64,000 bases of DNA from Rhizophagus irregularis (GCF_026210795.1 NC_089445.1:4278001-4342000), one strand, 5' to 3'; positions 23,900 to 36,170 are shown, numbered from the stretch's first letter. Numbers and translations are program-made. Notes: a model not told the origin generated them from the sequence alone.

Positions 23900-26800
23900 C
23901 ATTGAACAAAGAACTCTCGTTTTTTGTTGAAGAAAACGATCTCTTTTTAACTATATTTGACTCAACTTCTGGAAATTACCTACACCATAATGTACGTGTT
24001 GAGGTTAGAAAAAAGGATACAATGCACGAAGGATTAGAAAGTAAACTGTTATTAATAAAAACATTAGAATTTACACAGCTCAAATTCGTTCTCCTTCCAT
24101 CCGATATTGCCGCAAGCCCGCAACATCACCACCACAAATACAATTTCCTAATGCTTTTGAAAGGCTAATGGATTCCAGACTTCAATTTCCAGTACAAGAA
24201 AGAGAAGATACGAAACATGATTTGTTGAGTGTTTAACTAAGGCTATCTGGTATATTGATCCATATTTGGAAAAATTGCGTTCAAGTGGATGTCATCTTCC
24301 TTCATTATTTAACTCTCTTCCAGTATATCAGCAAGATGGTGTCTATAATGAATACTATCAAAGAATGAAGGAAAAAAAACATAGCTTATACGCTTAGAAC
24401 TTTTTCATTTAGCTAATTCTATAGAACTTTCTCTAGCTGAACCGTGGGCATGCAAAGCTTCTTGGCAAGAAGTTGTATCAAATGTTTTTGAAGTCACAAC
24501 AATGATGAAAAAGTATAGTGATCATCTTGAAGCTACTAATAATAATATGAAACGTATTCATGAAAGTAAAAATCCAGCGCGTGAGCTATCTTCCAATTGT
24601 AATATTCGTCTTATTTCTATACATGTTGGAGAAATTGATGAGAGATACTCTGGACTAGATTCTGATCTTAAGAATAAAGAATTATTTGGTTTTTTGATCT
24701 TAATCAGAATGTACCAAACGATCCTATAAAAAAGCATAATTTTATCCGAGATATTCAATTGTCTGTACCTGCAGGATTGTATCAGTAAGTTTTTAGTAAT
24801 TCTATTCTTTAAATAAGAATTATTTTATTGAAATATCTGTATTTATTCTAGGCATTCACATGGAAAGTATCTTAGAACTCTTAACTTTATATGGAGAGCA
24901 CCTGATACTGAAGTAGCTTGTGAATATTATGAAACTACAGATGATTACTCGTATAAATGATATTATATCAATATATTGTACTAGACAGATGAGGAAAAAT
25001 GTATGTTGTATCGTAATTTAACTGGCGATGCTTCATTGGCAAATGATCAAATAAGTAAAGAGATGAAAGAAAGACTGCGTCCTATGATGTCACTAGGGGA
25101 TCCTTCAATAATAATTGATTTAAGAACTAATAATGGATTTCAAGGATCAAAATTTGATATGTTTTGGAATGAATTTGATGGATATTTTAATGAGGTAATG
25201 ATAAATATATTTTTGTGTTATACAATTCACGATCAAATGTTAATATTACATTTGTCTATTTCTAGCATAATAATACTGTTATTAATGAACGCCGAGCAGA
25301 TACTGTTGTGTATATTTTATATGTTATATATATTCGAGAGTTACGAGATAGAGTTATTGCTCGTTTAAATATGAAATACCAAGGACCACCTCTGCCTGAT
25401 GATGATGTAGTTCCATCAGAAGAATGGATAAGATTGAATTTTGCGCTATCTAATGCATATGCTACCAAAGCTATGCATTACAGGATGTTTTAATGTAAAA
25501 TATAAGGTGCAATCCCGATTATTACAAAAATCTAGTGAAGATGAGCATTGCTGCCGCATTATATTTAAGTATGAACGAATTTAATTTAATATCAAATATC
25601 GAGATTATGCATGTTTTATCTCAGCAGATGATAAACATAAGGTACCAAATGGTGAGGGTGTACCTGTATCTACAAGTGTTCATAATAAAAAAAACTTTGA
25701 CATCAACTGAAGGAAAAATTACTGAAGCCGATCATGATGACTTTACCAAGTTATCATTAACTCCATCTGTTACACTATTTGTTAATATACCAGATAATAT
25801 ATCTGAATCCTTTTATGATGGGAAAGTGTATGTATGTTATAAGGATACAGTTTTTCAGCCAAGTAGTGCTTTAAGGAATTCAACAGAATTTTTTAATCTT
25901 GTGAATCAGCAATATCAAAATCAACCTTTACCTTCAATTTTATCACTTTATACTGATGGAAGTCCTGACCACAGATGTACCTTTGGATCCGTTCAAGTAG
26001 CTTTAATATGTTTATTTTTAGCAAGTGATTTTGATATGTTAATTGCAGTTAGAACAGTTCCACATCACAGTTGATGTAATCCTGATGAAAGAATTATGAG
26101 CGTTATTAATTATGAACCACAAGGTGTTGCTATAGGAAGAGACGAACTTAAAGATGAGTTTGAAACTTTAAAAACATTAGAAGATATACGTGAAAAATCA
26201 AAAGATAATCCAAACTTAAAAGCAGAATTACAAAAATGCATTACAATTCAAGAATTAATTCGTGAACGTACAAAATATTTATTTGGAAAAATGAAACATT
26301 TGAAACTGATGATCCTGCATCAGACTTGGAAATTAATGAAATGTTTGAGGTAAATTTTCTTTTATAATTTATAAAGATATATGCATTATTATTTTAATAT
26401 TCTATTATTTACAATTTTAGGAACCAAATTTTTTTTACGACTAGCTCGCCTAGTTCTCTTGTCCTTTTCGTAATATTATTTTTTTCTTCCTATCAATATG
26501 AACTCAGTTGACACAACCAACAAACTTCATACCAATAACCGAAAACCTCTTAAAGAATATACTATCCTATAAAAAATATTGTCCAAACGCTGTTCGGTTT
26601 TTTGTTCGGAAAATCGACCCCATTCCGAACATTTACTTGACATTTATTGGACATTCATCATGGTATTGTACGTTTTTTATGTGGTTAAAAATTCACAATC
26701 TCCACATCTTGTATTAAATTGTAACAAATATTGTATAATAGCGTGCGAGTGTCCGGAAAATTGACCCCATTCCGAATATTTATCGGACGAACATTTTTTA

Positions 26801-27480
26801 TAGGGTATATGCCACATTGACTAATAATGAAACAACACAACAACAAATGCGTAAACACAAGCCTCTGGTTGAATTTATTGAAACTCATTGTCAAGAAAGA
26901 GCATACTCTTTTCAGGTGATAAAGATAGTAACATCATAAGAAGAATTTGTTTAATTCTAACTTTTATAGTTTTTTTTTAGATAAAAAAATGTAATCAAGC
27001 TACTTACAAAATACGTTATCCTATTAGAATGCCCATTGACATTTTCCTGATCCAGTACCATCACGAGGTATTTTGATAATTTTACAAATACATTATAGAA
27101 TTATATTAACAAATATTATTTATGAATTAACATTTGCGAATTTATATGGTAAATCTATAACAGAAAAATTCCGTTCTTCCCCAATCAATATGGAGTCTAA
27201 AACTAGGTCAGCACAAAGTAATGTACTTGTTTCTGCTAAGATTAGAGATTATACAAAATGTAATTCTTACGGAAAAACACGATGTCTATATAGTGATTCA
27301 CGATTAACAGAGCTCAAGCTCGGGCGCGTGATTCATGTGTGGCTAGTAAGTGTAGCTATGGAAATTGCACTACGCAGTTATCTTCAATAATTGTTGACCG
27401 TTGGCCTAAATTAACTTCTTTACTTAACCCTAAGGTCAACACTAACTCCAAAGGCAAAAGTTTCAGCCTAAACTAACCTT
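23900..27480 (+). mobile_element. decayed DDE-type DNA transposon, unclassified family
   Basis: Protein pieces in several frames follow one order: a coiled N-terminal region with LEKLRSSGCHLPSLF, KKYSDHLEATNNNMKRIH, HSHGKYLRTLNFIWRAP, SIIIDLRTNNGFQGSKFDMF, then a putative catalytic region with SADDKHKVPNGEG, SLYTDGSPDHRCTFGSVQ and NPDERIMSVINY. The spaced D, D and E suggest an RNase-H-fold transposase; this is recollection of a family widespread in invertebrates and fungi, not a search. A cysteine-containing tail follows at about 27200-27410. An unspliced intron lies at 24785-24851. The copy has many stops and frame changes and cannot be active. A separate MITE sits inside it at 26565-26805. 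Confidence 0.6.
26565..26805. mobile_element. family B MITE (CCTATAAAAAATATTGTCC) inside the dead transposon
   Basis: About 241 bp with ends CCTATAAAAAA and TTTTTTATAGGG, flanked by TAT on both sides. A second copy in the opposite orientation lies at 60514-60752. Internal marks are TTCGGAAAATCGACCCCATT and its partial inverse near the other end. Confidence 0.8.
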
Positions 27481-27603
27481 CCTTACCTAACCCTAAGATA
27501 CTCCAACGTCAGCATTATCTTGAAAAAGGATGGGTACATTAGTACTTTAGATGATATTGGTTTATGGTTAGATAGCAAAATTAATAATTTAGATAGTAAT
27601 ACC

Positions 27604-27667
27604 GAGTAGCGGGAAAGGAACTGCCATCACATGGGCAGGCTTTCCCCCATGAAACATCCTGCTACTC
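27604..27667. ncRNA. compact hairpin, possible structured RNA or element end
   Basis: GAGTAGCGGGA (27604) pairs with TCCTGCTACTC (ending 27667) with one mismatch. Inside, GGAAAG and CTGCC pair with GGCAG and CTTTCC. A related string (AGTAGTGGGAAGGAACTGC) occurs at about 30529. No known RNA family was recognised. Confidence 0.3.
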
Positions 27668-27917
27668 TATCATTTTTTACTTCGTATTTATTACTTTGCA
27701 AAAAATATAATAAAGACATTTGAATTTTTTAATGTATGTGCGTATTTTATAAATGCATAATAGCTTTGCTAATATATTTGTAAATACAATATAAATTTTG
27801 TGTTCCTACAACAGTAAGCATAATTCATTTCAAAGAAATCTTATTCCTAACGAATAAACATAAATACAAAAATGCAGAGCTATTATAGTAATTTGGTAAG
27901 CCTATCGTCTGGGTCAG

Positions 27918-28655
27918 TCAAGGGTATTTTTCGTGATAAGAATCAGCTTTGTGGTCTTCCACATTCACGTGTTTGGAATCAACTTTAACACAATAAAGGT
28001 TGGGCATGCAAAGTCTTCTTGTAACGCAATTTTTTTGATCAGTAATCTCACACTCATCAAAAGTCCACGCAGTTACCACAGAATTTTCTTCAACAGGCAC
28101 ACCATCTCCCAATAGTTGTACGACATTCTCCCTTTTCTCGTAATTTGATTTCTCGAGACCATATGTAATATATGCCCGAGGGATTAGACCAAGGATGTTA
28201 CGGAGTCCCAACTTAACGAGCAATTGCTCAAATTCGCGTAGGAAAACAAAGAACTTTTCACTCTGCATAGTCTCCTCAATATAAGTATTTGTACCATATC
28301 GATATTCGAAAGCTTGAAGTTTACTTTCCTCGCTGAGGTAGTAGCTCGATCCTGTGAATGACGTAGTAACTTCATTCACGTCAACTGCCTTTGTGACTAT
28401 GTGTGAATCTGAATAATAGGGTTGCTCCAGCATAACTTCATTTGGCTTTAAATTAAAATGACGGTGAACAAGACATAATCCCCAAGTAGCTTGCATAGTA
28501 TGTTTGAAGAAGATATCACCTATAACCATCAGGTCTTGGATGGTTTCCAAGGCTAACAGAGCTTTCCCAAGGCTAGGAATGTTATTATATTCGGAATGCG
28601 AAATTGGAATATTCATGTTTCTTTGTTTTTTGGAACTATCATCACTATTAGTCAC
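27918..28655 (-). CDS. uncharacterised protein, 245 residues
   Basis: An intact single-exon frame from the ATG at 28655 to a TGA at 27918. It is hydrophilic, has no signal peptide and no membrane segment. The section TWGLCLVHRHFNLKPNEVML resembles a motif (LVHxHF plus an acidic tail) in uncharacterised fungal proteins that I remember but cannot name. The C-terminal part is cysteine-containing and resembles the same family. No catalytic motif is evident and no function is proposed. It lies just beyond the 3' end of the dead transposon, facing it. Confidence 0.7.
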   Translation of the reverse strand: MTNSDDSSKKQRNMNIPISHSEYNNIPSLGKALLALETIQDLMVIGDIFFKHTMQATWGLCLVHRHFNLKPNEVMLEQPYYSDSHIVTKAVDVNEVTTSFTGSSYYLSEESKLQAFEYRYGTNTYIEETMQSEKFFVFLREFEQLLVKLGLRNILGLIPRAYITYGLEKSNYEKRENVVQLLGDGVPVEENSVVTAWTFDECEITDQKNCVTRRLCMPNLYCVKVDSKHVNVEDHKADSYHEKYP

Positions 28656-30018
28656 TTATATAATGCTGGATCTGTACGTGTTAAAGTGATTGCTGGTCCT
28701 CGAGATAATCTTTGTGAAATGCATGATAGCGAACTAAATGATTCCCGATTTATAATTTTATTTGAGAGAAATACATGATAGCGTCATTATGCGTGTAAAC
28801 AACTGAAGAACTGTTATCGACTAAATGATTCCCATTTTATACCTTCATTTGATAACACCGAAAATGATTATCAACTAAATGATTACCGATTTATACTTTG
28901 ATTTGAGATAATCTATACAGTATGTAGCAACCGATACATGATAATAATAGTCAAGGGCGCTTCGCATGAGACATATGTTATGTACAAGATTGGTACTGTT
29001 TACCATATATGATACATCCCATAGTGAAATTTTATAGATGTTGCCCCCTCCATGTTAATGGCATGGTACGCTTATTTTAATAATGTTCAACATCTTCAAT
29101 TAATTTATTAATTGGACTAAATGACTTTCTTATTACTTTATAATGCCGACTAGTTTTGTTCTTCTAAAATAGAAGGTAATTAGGCTATCAAAATTATATA
29201 TGTAGACGAAATTTTCCGAAAACATGGCCGAATCCGAAAGGTTCGAAATCTGAAGCGAAACTCTGGCCGAAATTTAAGAACATGGCCGAAATCATTTGGT
29301 ATTCTGGCCAAATTTGTGGTGCCGGCCGGAATTATAAATCGCGTGATCACATATGTTACATGAATGTGACAATCAGTTCATAATGCGGGCCACAATGTAT
29401 AGTGCTGGCCGGACAATTTCGGCCTGAATTTTGACTTTGGGGCAGTTAAATAGATCAGTTGACACAACTGCGCCTTATGTAACAAAATCACATGCTCAAA
29501 AATCACATGACCGAGTTTTTTTTTTGCTGAGAGACTTATCACGTTTGTTGTATTATTTTCTCCGTTGTGGGCTCTTTTAAAAGAAACTGACATATCGCAG
29601 TTTGAAAGAAGTGTTGAAAGAATTTTTGAAGTTCCGGACAAGATTTACGCAAATAAGGCAAATAAGGTATGGATGAAATATATTATTTTTTTCGGTGTGC
29701 ATTTACAAGAAATCGATTGGGACAATGAAAATGGATTATGGATAATATATGTCAGTATAGGTAGTTTAGAATCAATGTAGAAATAACATTTCGCTTGTAA
29801 ATTTATAAGCAGAATCATGTGATTCTTGTAACTATACTTCGTACACTCCATGTAAATTGGTATTAAAACAAGTTTATTAACTGGTAAACGTTTAATTAAA
29901 TCAAATAAACAAGTATTTCTTTACTGGATAAAAAACAAAATAATAATAATAGTAAATAAATATTTAATATCAAATTTATAAAACAATTATAAATATGGAC
30001 AATATATAATTAAAACAT
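28656..30018. other. intergenic stretch
   Basis: No intact gene recognised. From about 28700 to 28930 the words ACTAAATGATT and CGATTTATA recur three or four times. From 29210 to 29420 GGCCGAAAT and GGCCGG words recur in both orientations and may belong to an undefined inverted-repeat element. Confidence 0.45.
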
Positions 30019-30468
30019 TCCATTTATGGCGATTACCTCATCTTTTCTTATCGAGAAAATCCCTATGATCATGGGATCGCCATTTATCTGTATGCTGTCA
30101 AAAGACAATGAAATTATGAAATTGATGCACGTAACACAGAAATTAATGATAGATTAATTGTGGAGATCAGCAGAATTAATTCCTATTATACTGCGGCAAT
30201 CGCATTAATCAACATTGAGGCGCAAGGAATTCTCGATAGGATTAAAAACATCGAACTAGTCGTTAATGATCTCTATGAAGAAAAAAGACTTTATGACCTT
30301 ATGTAATCTTCGACTGAAGAAGCACAGAGAGTCAATCAAAATGAAACAGAATCAATTACTTCAACTGTCAGCTCTTCTTCGTCCAATTTATCATTTAAAA
30401 GTGTTACGCACGATATTTTGACTCGTTTTAAACAGATTGTTGATAGAATTATGACTAAAAAAAAGTAA
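30019..30468 (+). pseudogene. broken reading frame with coiled-coil-like C-terminus
   Basis: One frame runs from about 30019 to a TAA at 30468 and is interrupted by two internal stops (near 30109 and 30303). The text is clearly protein-like: GDYLIFSYRENPYDHGIAI, then RNTEINDRLIVEISRINS, ILDRIKNIELVVNDLYEEKR and a Ser-rich stretch followed by HDILTRFKQIVDRIM. No family was recognised. It may be a decayed lineage-specific gene. Confidence 0.5.
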
Positions 30469-31566
30469 AAAATTTTTTAAGATAGGGATTAGAATATAAG
30501 ATTAGCGTATGGGTTCAGAAAAAAGAAAAAGTAGTGGGAAGGAACTGCGGCAGTAGTTGAATTTCGACTCATACTTACTTTTATTCCTTCCTTTAAACGA
30601 CAAATGCTCATTTCCTTTATTTTGTATTAGTTATTATATAATCGCGCTTTATCTTTAATCAGTTTAATGCCTGGAGGGCATTTCTTTGGAATGTACAGTA
30701 TTTATTCCGCATTAATAATATTAATTTGTTTTCATATATCCATAATATGAGAACATAAAAATTATTGTTGTGGGAACATGCAGGGGAGGAGTAAACATAT
30801 GATTTGTGATCATATAAGCGGAAATATTTTAGCTCCAAAAACGCCTACTTTTAAACTACTACGATAATTGGTGTGATAATATTAATAAATTTTTAAAATT
30901 GAGCGTTTAATAATATTAAAACTATACTGATAGTATTGTTATACAGTACCCGGAATTAAGTGATATAAATTTTTATATTTTTGTATAATTGATAGAATTA
31001 TTTCTGTACGCCTCTCGATGACCTTATCCTAATATGTTTTTAAACTCAAGTATTTAACTTCATAAGTAATAATTAGTAATTCCGAATATTACAATCGTTC
31101 CAAAATTTGAAAGTCATACAAATAATATATTTAGAAAAATAACAAACAATTGTTTTATTTATAACATTATTCATTATTGTACATGCTGTTCTGGAATTCC
31201 AAATCCGAGATTATCAACAGAATGAATATAACTGGTTAAATTATATTGTATAATCGGGATATGGTTACACGTTATACATGCAGATTTTAATTAAATATAG
31301 TTAATATAATTTAATACATTTATCATTTTAAAATCAGAATTTTTTTTTTTTTTTTGCTTTTATGTTCTTTTTTGATAAAATTGATATACCCGATATGAAC
31401 AAATATGTGACAATCAAAAACTTTAATAATAAAATTAATATTGATTAAATACTTATTTAAAGGAAACATAATTTATATCCCTATTTTTTTCATAAAAAAA
31501 AAGGGAAGAGAAACCCAATATATAATAATATACACACGCAAAAAATATTTTTCAAACATCGAGAAA
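30469..31566. other. intergenic spacer
   Basis: AT-rich spacer upstream of the ubiquitin-like/ART-like gene. No gene or clear repeat was recognised. Confidence 0.5.
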
Positions 31567-32602
31567 ATGTCAAATACGCTCTTAACTGCAGCATTAAGTG
31601 CTGTTACGAATAGTAATGTTATTTCATACGGTGAATATATTAAAAAACGAAATAATGGTTATATTCGATTGGATCATGAATATTTTCATCAATCGCATTT
31701 AATTCGTGGTAAAGTGCCAACCGATGATATGAATATCGAATTACGAAGTTACGTGATCATTAAATCATCATGGGATAAAATTATAACAGTAGATGTTGAT
31801 TTAAATGAAACAATTAGTCAGTTAAAAGCAAAAATTCAAGATAAAGAAGGCGTACCAATTGATCAACAAATATTAATTTGTTCCGGTAAAGTAGTAGAAG
31901 GGAAAATTACTTTAAGAGATTATAAAATACAATATGGATATACCTTATATTTATTGATATTAAGTGATGGTGGTACTTATGGGTTATTTATTCATCCTGA
32001 TATGCTTGACCGAAAATATGATTATGATTTTACAAATGAAAATGATGAAGGAATAACTTTCATGAGAGGAAATGTTGAATATAAACGTCCTTGTGGTTGG
32101 AATAGAATTGCTCTCAGTGTTCTTAATAAATACGAAGATAACAATTGGCTTGGTGTTAAGAACAGACGTTGTTTAACAAGTTCGGTACAAAATGAGTGGC
32201 CAGGTAAGAAAAAGAAAATATTTGCAATATTTAAAAGTAATATTTGAATATATTTTTTTATTTACTTATTTTATCAATAATTTATTAATTTTAATATTAG
32301 TTTCTTATCATGGAACTGCGAAACTTAACTGTCGATCAATTGCTGAAGATGGTTATCTTTTGAGTAAGGGTAAACGATTCGCATTCGGATATGGAATTTA
32401 TTCTACTCCGGATATTAATATTGCGTATCAATATGCTACTAAATTTACTTATGAAGGTGAAAATTATAGAATTGTACTTCAAAATAGAGTTAATCCAAAT
32501 AATTTAATTAAAATTCCGATAAAAAAAGTTGGTGAAATTTGGATTTCCCCTAATGAAGAAGATGTGCGTCCTTATGGTATTTGTATCAAAAAAGACGATT
32601 AA
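31567..32602 (+). CDS. ubiquitin-like domain fused to an ADP-ribosyltransferase-like domain
   Basis: Two exons, 31567-32203 and 32301-32602 (phase 1 junction), give 312 residues. Residues about 55-136 are a ubiquitin-like fold: TVDVDLNETISQLKAKIQDK, then EGVPIDQQILICSGKVVEG and TLRDYKIQYGYTLYLL, ending LSDGG where ubiquitin ends LRLRGG. Residues about 165-312 resemble the PARP-like ADP-ribosyltransferase fold: YHGT (H216), FGYGIYSTPD (Y246), YRIVLQNRVNP and RPYGI. H and Y would be the first two members of the H-Y-E triad; the third could not be placed. A similar ubiquitin-plus-YHGT arrangement is remembered from invertebrate proteins. The role is inferred as ubiquitin-linked or mono-ADP-ribosylation signalling. 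An upstream in-frame extension exists but the ATG at 31567 gives the plausible start. Confidence 0.8.
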
Positions 32603-34187
32603 TTATATAAATACGTTACGATATACTTGTCTATTTTATTATTATCATTAGAAAGTATTTTATCAATAATTTTCATATTTTATTAAATTGTTATCTATAA
32701 ATCAAATAAATTTACTTTACATTATAAAACAATTTTACTTGTCAAATATTTTTTAAATAATTATTATAAAATACTAAAATACAGTCATAAATTTTATATT
32801 TGAACGTTTATTGATGCTAAACCTGCATAAATTAATTGATAAGTTATATTACATATAGCTCTAAAGAGCGGAAGTATTAAATGATATTTTCCCACATTGT
32901 GCTGGAATTTAATTCCGCTGTATCCGATTAATTTATGCATAAAGATTTTAACTAAATATAGTTACGCTTGTTAATCTGCTTTTGTTCAGCTCTGTATAAA
33001 AAATTGTAACAATAACAAATATTGTTAGAATTTCCTTTTTCGAAATTTTGGCGTTTCATCCCCTTATTTACATTTTAACAAATAAATGTCGATTTAATAA
33101 AATATCTTAGATGAAGCGACTGAAGCGTAATTTCGGTAATATCCCCTTTTTTAAAATTAATATCCCCTTTTTTTAAAATTGATATCCCCTTTTTTTTTAA
33201 AATCAATATCCCCTTTTTTAAAGAGTAAACCGAAGCCGATAAATAAGTAAATGATTTTTCTTTGAGAAAATAAATAAATACCTAAATTTGTTCTCATTAA
33301 CTATTTTTATTTTCCTTTGTTAAAAATACATTGTTTAGGTTCAAAAAAAAAAAAATTCAAAAAAAAAAATCCAAACAAAGGAGAACAAATGATTAATTAT
33401 CAAAATGTCATGCATACATCGGAGTTCTTGAAAAATGTAAAATTTTTTATTACCTTAAACCTGTTGTCATTATCAGGTAAAAAATTGATTAACCTATTAA
33501 AGATTTTGAAAGGTTCTCGTGAATTTTTTTTTTTGGTAAAAATCATTGCAAAGTATCATGTAAAATGTTTATTCGTCTATTCGTATGTTTCACATATGTT
33601 TTGTACCAACTATAATCTAATAAACAAAATATAATGAAACATATGAATAATTCTTCTATTTTACTAATCATTATTCCTTTTACAGAAATTCATAACTAAA
33701 AAAGAACTCATGAAATACGCCCTCGATGATCACATTGTTATTATGTACTTTTTTATATAATTCATTTACATATCATGGTACTTCTTTTCCATCTGTCGTT
33801 AAAATCCGAAAAAGGAAATCGCATCGTGACTTTTGGCCAAGATTATGCTTACGTGTTCGGCCGAGAATCTGCAAATTTTATTAAGGCTTTATAAATTCCA
33901 TAATAGTATCAAGTTACGTAGATCGTTTGTGTGAACAAATTATAATATTTAAAAAGATTTTTCCGGGTCTTCTCAATTTTAATAAATTCTAACTAAATTC
34001 TTATATTTATAATAATATTTTTTTGGAATTTTTTAATGTTACTCAAAGGTCACTCACTGATGGATGGTCCTTTTTGGTTACTGTCTAAAGTCTGTACGTT
34101 GAAAGCAAAAGTCATGCGTAACTTTCGTGACATATTGTAGATGGTCATCTAAGCCAAATTTCTTGTAGACGGTTGATGTAAAAATTT
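32603..34187. other. intergenic stretch
   Basis: No gene recognised. About 33150-33225 carries four tandem copies of ATATCCCC plus a T tract and AAAAT. The part at 33650-33780 is duplicated near 46740-46910, upstream of the truncated HMG-box copy. Confidence 0.5.
33150..33225. repeat. ATATCCCCTTTTTT tandem repeat
   Basis: Four imperfect copies of a ~24-nt unit: ATATCCCC, a run of 6-9 T, then AAAATTR. Confidence 0.8.
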
Positions 34188-34196
34188 ATATATATA
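34188..34196 (+). promoter_or_regulatory. candidate TATA box of the HMG-box gene
   Basis: TATATATA lies about 115 nt before the ATG at 34306 and is followed by a purine/pyrimidine-rich leader. Confidence 0.35.
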
Positions 34197-34305
34197 GGAC
34201 TTAAATTTATTTCATTTTTTTTTCAAAAAAAAAAAAGAAAAAGAAAAAGAAAAAACTCTTAAACATTACCCTTTTTCTACAATATTCCACTCACATTTTG
34301 TCAAA

Positions 34306-34881
34306 ATGGAAAAAAATCATTTTACCGTCGAATTTTTGGCAACATCATTGGTTGAAAAACTAGATAGGAAGAATATCTTCCCACCATTATTTAATGATCC
34401 AGAATTATTCGTTGCTTCAATTGAATCAAAAGCAAAAAAGCCACCTAATTCTTTCTTAATATGCAGACTCAATGTTTCCAAAGAAGCAAACAAGAGTGGA
34501 AACCATAATATGCGTACAATAAGTAAAACAGCAAGTATTTTATGGAACGGCGCCACACCTCAAGAAAAAAATGTTTATAAGAAGTTAGCTGAGCGGGTTT
34601 ATGAAATTTATGCATTGAGATATTCACTTATATCTCTTTCATCTGAAGTTGAATCAACGGAACTTCAGAAAGTACCTTCCCTTTCATTAACACAACCTCC
34701 CATCTCCGTTCCATCCCCGACAGCCATAACACTAGAAACATTTCCACCTATTATTTATAATTATTATATTACAAGCTGCGATAACAGCGATGATCCATTT
34801 TTTTACAATGATAATGATAATCAAAATGAACATTTTTATTTTCTTCCTTATTATAATTATAATGAATACTATAATTTGTAG
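34306..34881 (+). CDS. HMG-box protein, MATA-HMG type
   Basis: Single-exon, 191 residues. Residues about 44-103 form the HMG box: KKPPNSFLICRLNVSKEANK, then RTISKTASILWNGA and EKNVYKKLAERVYEIY, with the expected helices and the buried W. Such boxes bend DNA, and the type is that of fungal mating-type (MATA) and related regulators. The gene family is greatly expanded in Rhizophagus, so a mating role cannot be claimed. The C-terminal ~70 residues are Ser/Pro-rich, then Asp/Asn/Tyr-rich with no domain. A truncated relative with matching upstream DNA lies at 47239. Confidence 0.85.
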   Translation: MEKNHFTVEFLATSLVEKLDRKNIFPPLFNDPELFVASIESKAKKPPNSFLICRLNVSKEANKSGNHNMRTISKTASILWNGATPQEKNVYKKLAERVYEIYALRYSLISLSSEVESTELQKVPSLSLTQPPISVPSPTAITLETFPPIIYNYYITSCDNSDDPFFYNDNDNQNEHFYFLPYYNYNEYYNL

Positions 34882-34965
34882 TTTTTTTTTTTCATTTAAA
34901 AAATTTCATTTATAAATTTGTTTTAATCATTTAATATGTTGTTTACAATAAATTATCTATAAATG

Positions 34966-35144
34966 CCCTATAAAAAATTTTATCCGTTATTTCTGTAAAA
35001 ATGAGCCTTTCACGAATCCATTCACGGAAAATGTAAATAATTCGATAAATTCCGAGATATAAGGTTATTAATTCCGGATATATGAGCGAGCCCTTTACGG
35101 AAAAAAGACGGAATATAAAAAACGAACCGATTTTTTTTACAGGG
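34966..35144. mobile_element. CCCTATAA family A MITE (copy 2)
   Basis: 179 bp, ends CCCTATAAAAAATTTTATCC and TTTACAGGG, uninterrupted. AAATG occurs directly on both sides. Confidence 0.8.
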
Positions 35145-35820
35145 AAATGTATGATACTGAATAAATTTTTTATATTTATATTCTAATAAACAAATCTGTC
35201 ACAAATTTCATAACTTAAGCCATTATAAAAAACTATAAATCATGGTTAAATGTTGCAAGTTAATTAATTAAAAACATATGGTTAGTACCGTAAATATTGA
35301 ATGTTTCACATATACCGCGAAAGATGAAGTTGATAAAGTATATAAGGCAAATTGGATTGATGAGTATAAAAAACATGTTTATAATTCTAAAAAACTTTAG
35401 ATAATCTAAATAATATTTTATTAGAGTCGTACTATCCGTGGCGTATTGAAAAAATGAATCATATAAAGAACGTACTAAAATTTTCAACTATCCGTGGCGT
35501 ATTGAAAAAATAAAGAACCCTACATTCATTGATTCATGATGTTACCAATATGCAGCAGATATATTAATGTCAATTTTTTTTTTTAATAAAAGAAGATATT
35601 GTGATCGAAAAAACAATTTTTCCTTTCGATACAATCAAATAATCTATAAAGAAAAGTCGCTAATCATAATAATAAACAAATATATTCTATATATAAATAT
35701 TTATTTGTTATAAAATTTTCTTGTAATTTTTACAAACTGTAAATATAGCAGAATTATATACATTTAGTCCCACCATTTCAATTATATATTGATTCTACTT
35801 AGGAAAGCAGTTTAACGTTA
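35145..35820. other. intergenic spacer
   Basis: No gene recognised. At 35425-35512 CTATCCGTGGCGTATTGAAA occurs twice in direct orientation. Confidence 0.5.
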
Positions 35821-35824
35821 ACAT

Positions 35825-36170
35825 GTTTTAAAGTAAGCGATATCGATATCTTTATACGTGTAACATCCCAAGAACTTCATTAACTTATCGTAATACGTTG
35901 TACCACTTGGAGTGATGTCCGAGATGTTATATGATAAAGTAAAATTCGAAACCTAAAGATTTTAAATGAATTTTTGAAAGTAAATACGTAAAGTAAATAC
36001 GTAATACAATATAGTAATATTTTTATTAAAGAAATTTCACTTACAGTATCTGTTTCTCTAATCATAGTATCGAGTATATTACCCCAAAATTTCTTTGACA
36101 GTCATAACAAATCGACCATATCACGGTATATTCGCGGTTATATATGATCTATGATCAACATATCATTGGC
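35825..36170 (-). pseudogene. cytochrome P450 relic spanning the I-helix intron
   Basis: On the minus strand GGTAATATACTCGATACTATG and ACAGATACT, then GTAAGT, match the end of exon 1 of the P450 genes at 49.8 and 62.0 kb. After a CTTTAG acceptor, GTTTCGAATTT and CCAAGTGGTACAACG match the start of exon 2. Upstream (plus coordinates to ~36170) ATAACCGCGAATA also matches. Everything else of the gene is missing. It lies 14 kb away from the P450 cluster and in the opposite orientation to most of it. Confidence 0.75.
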
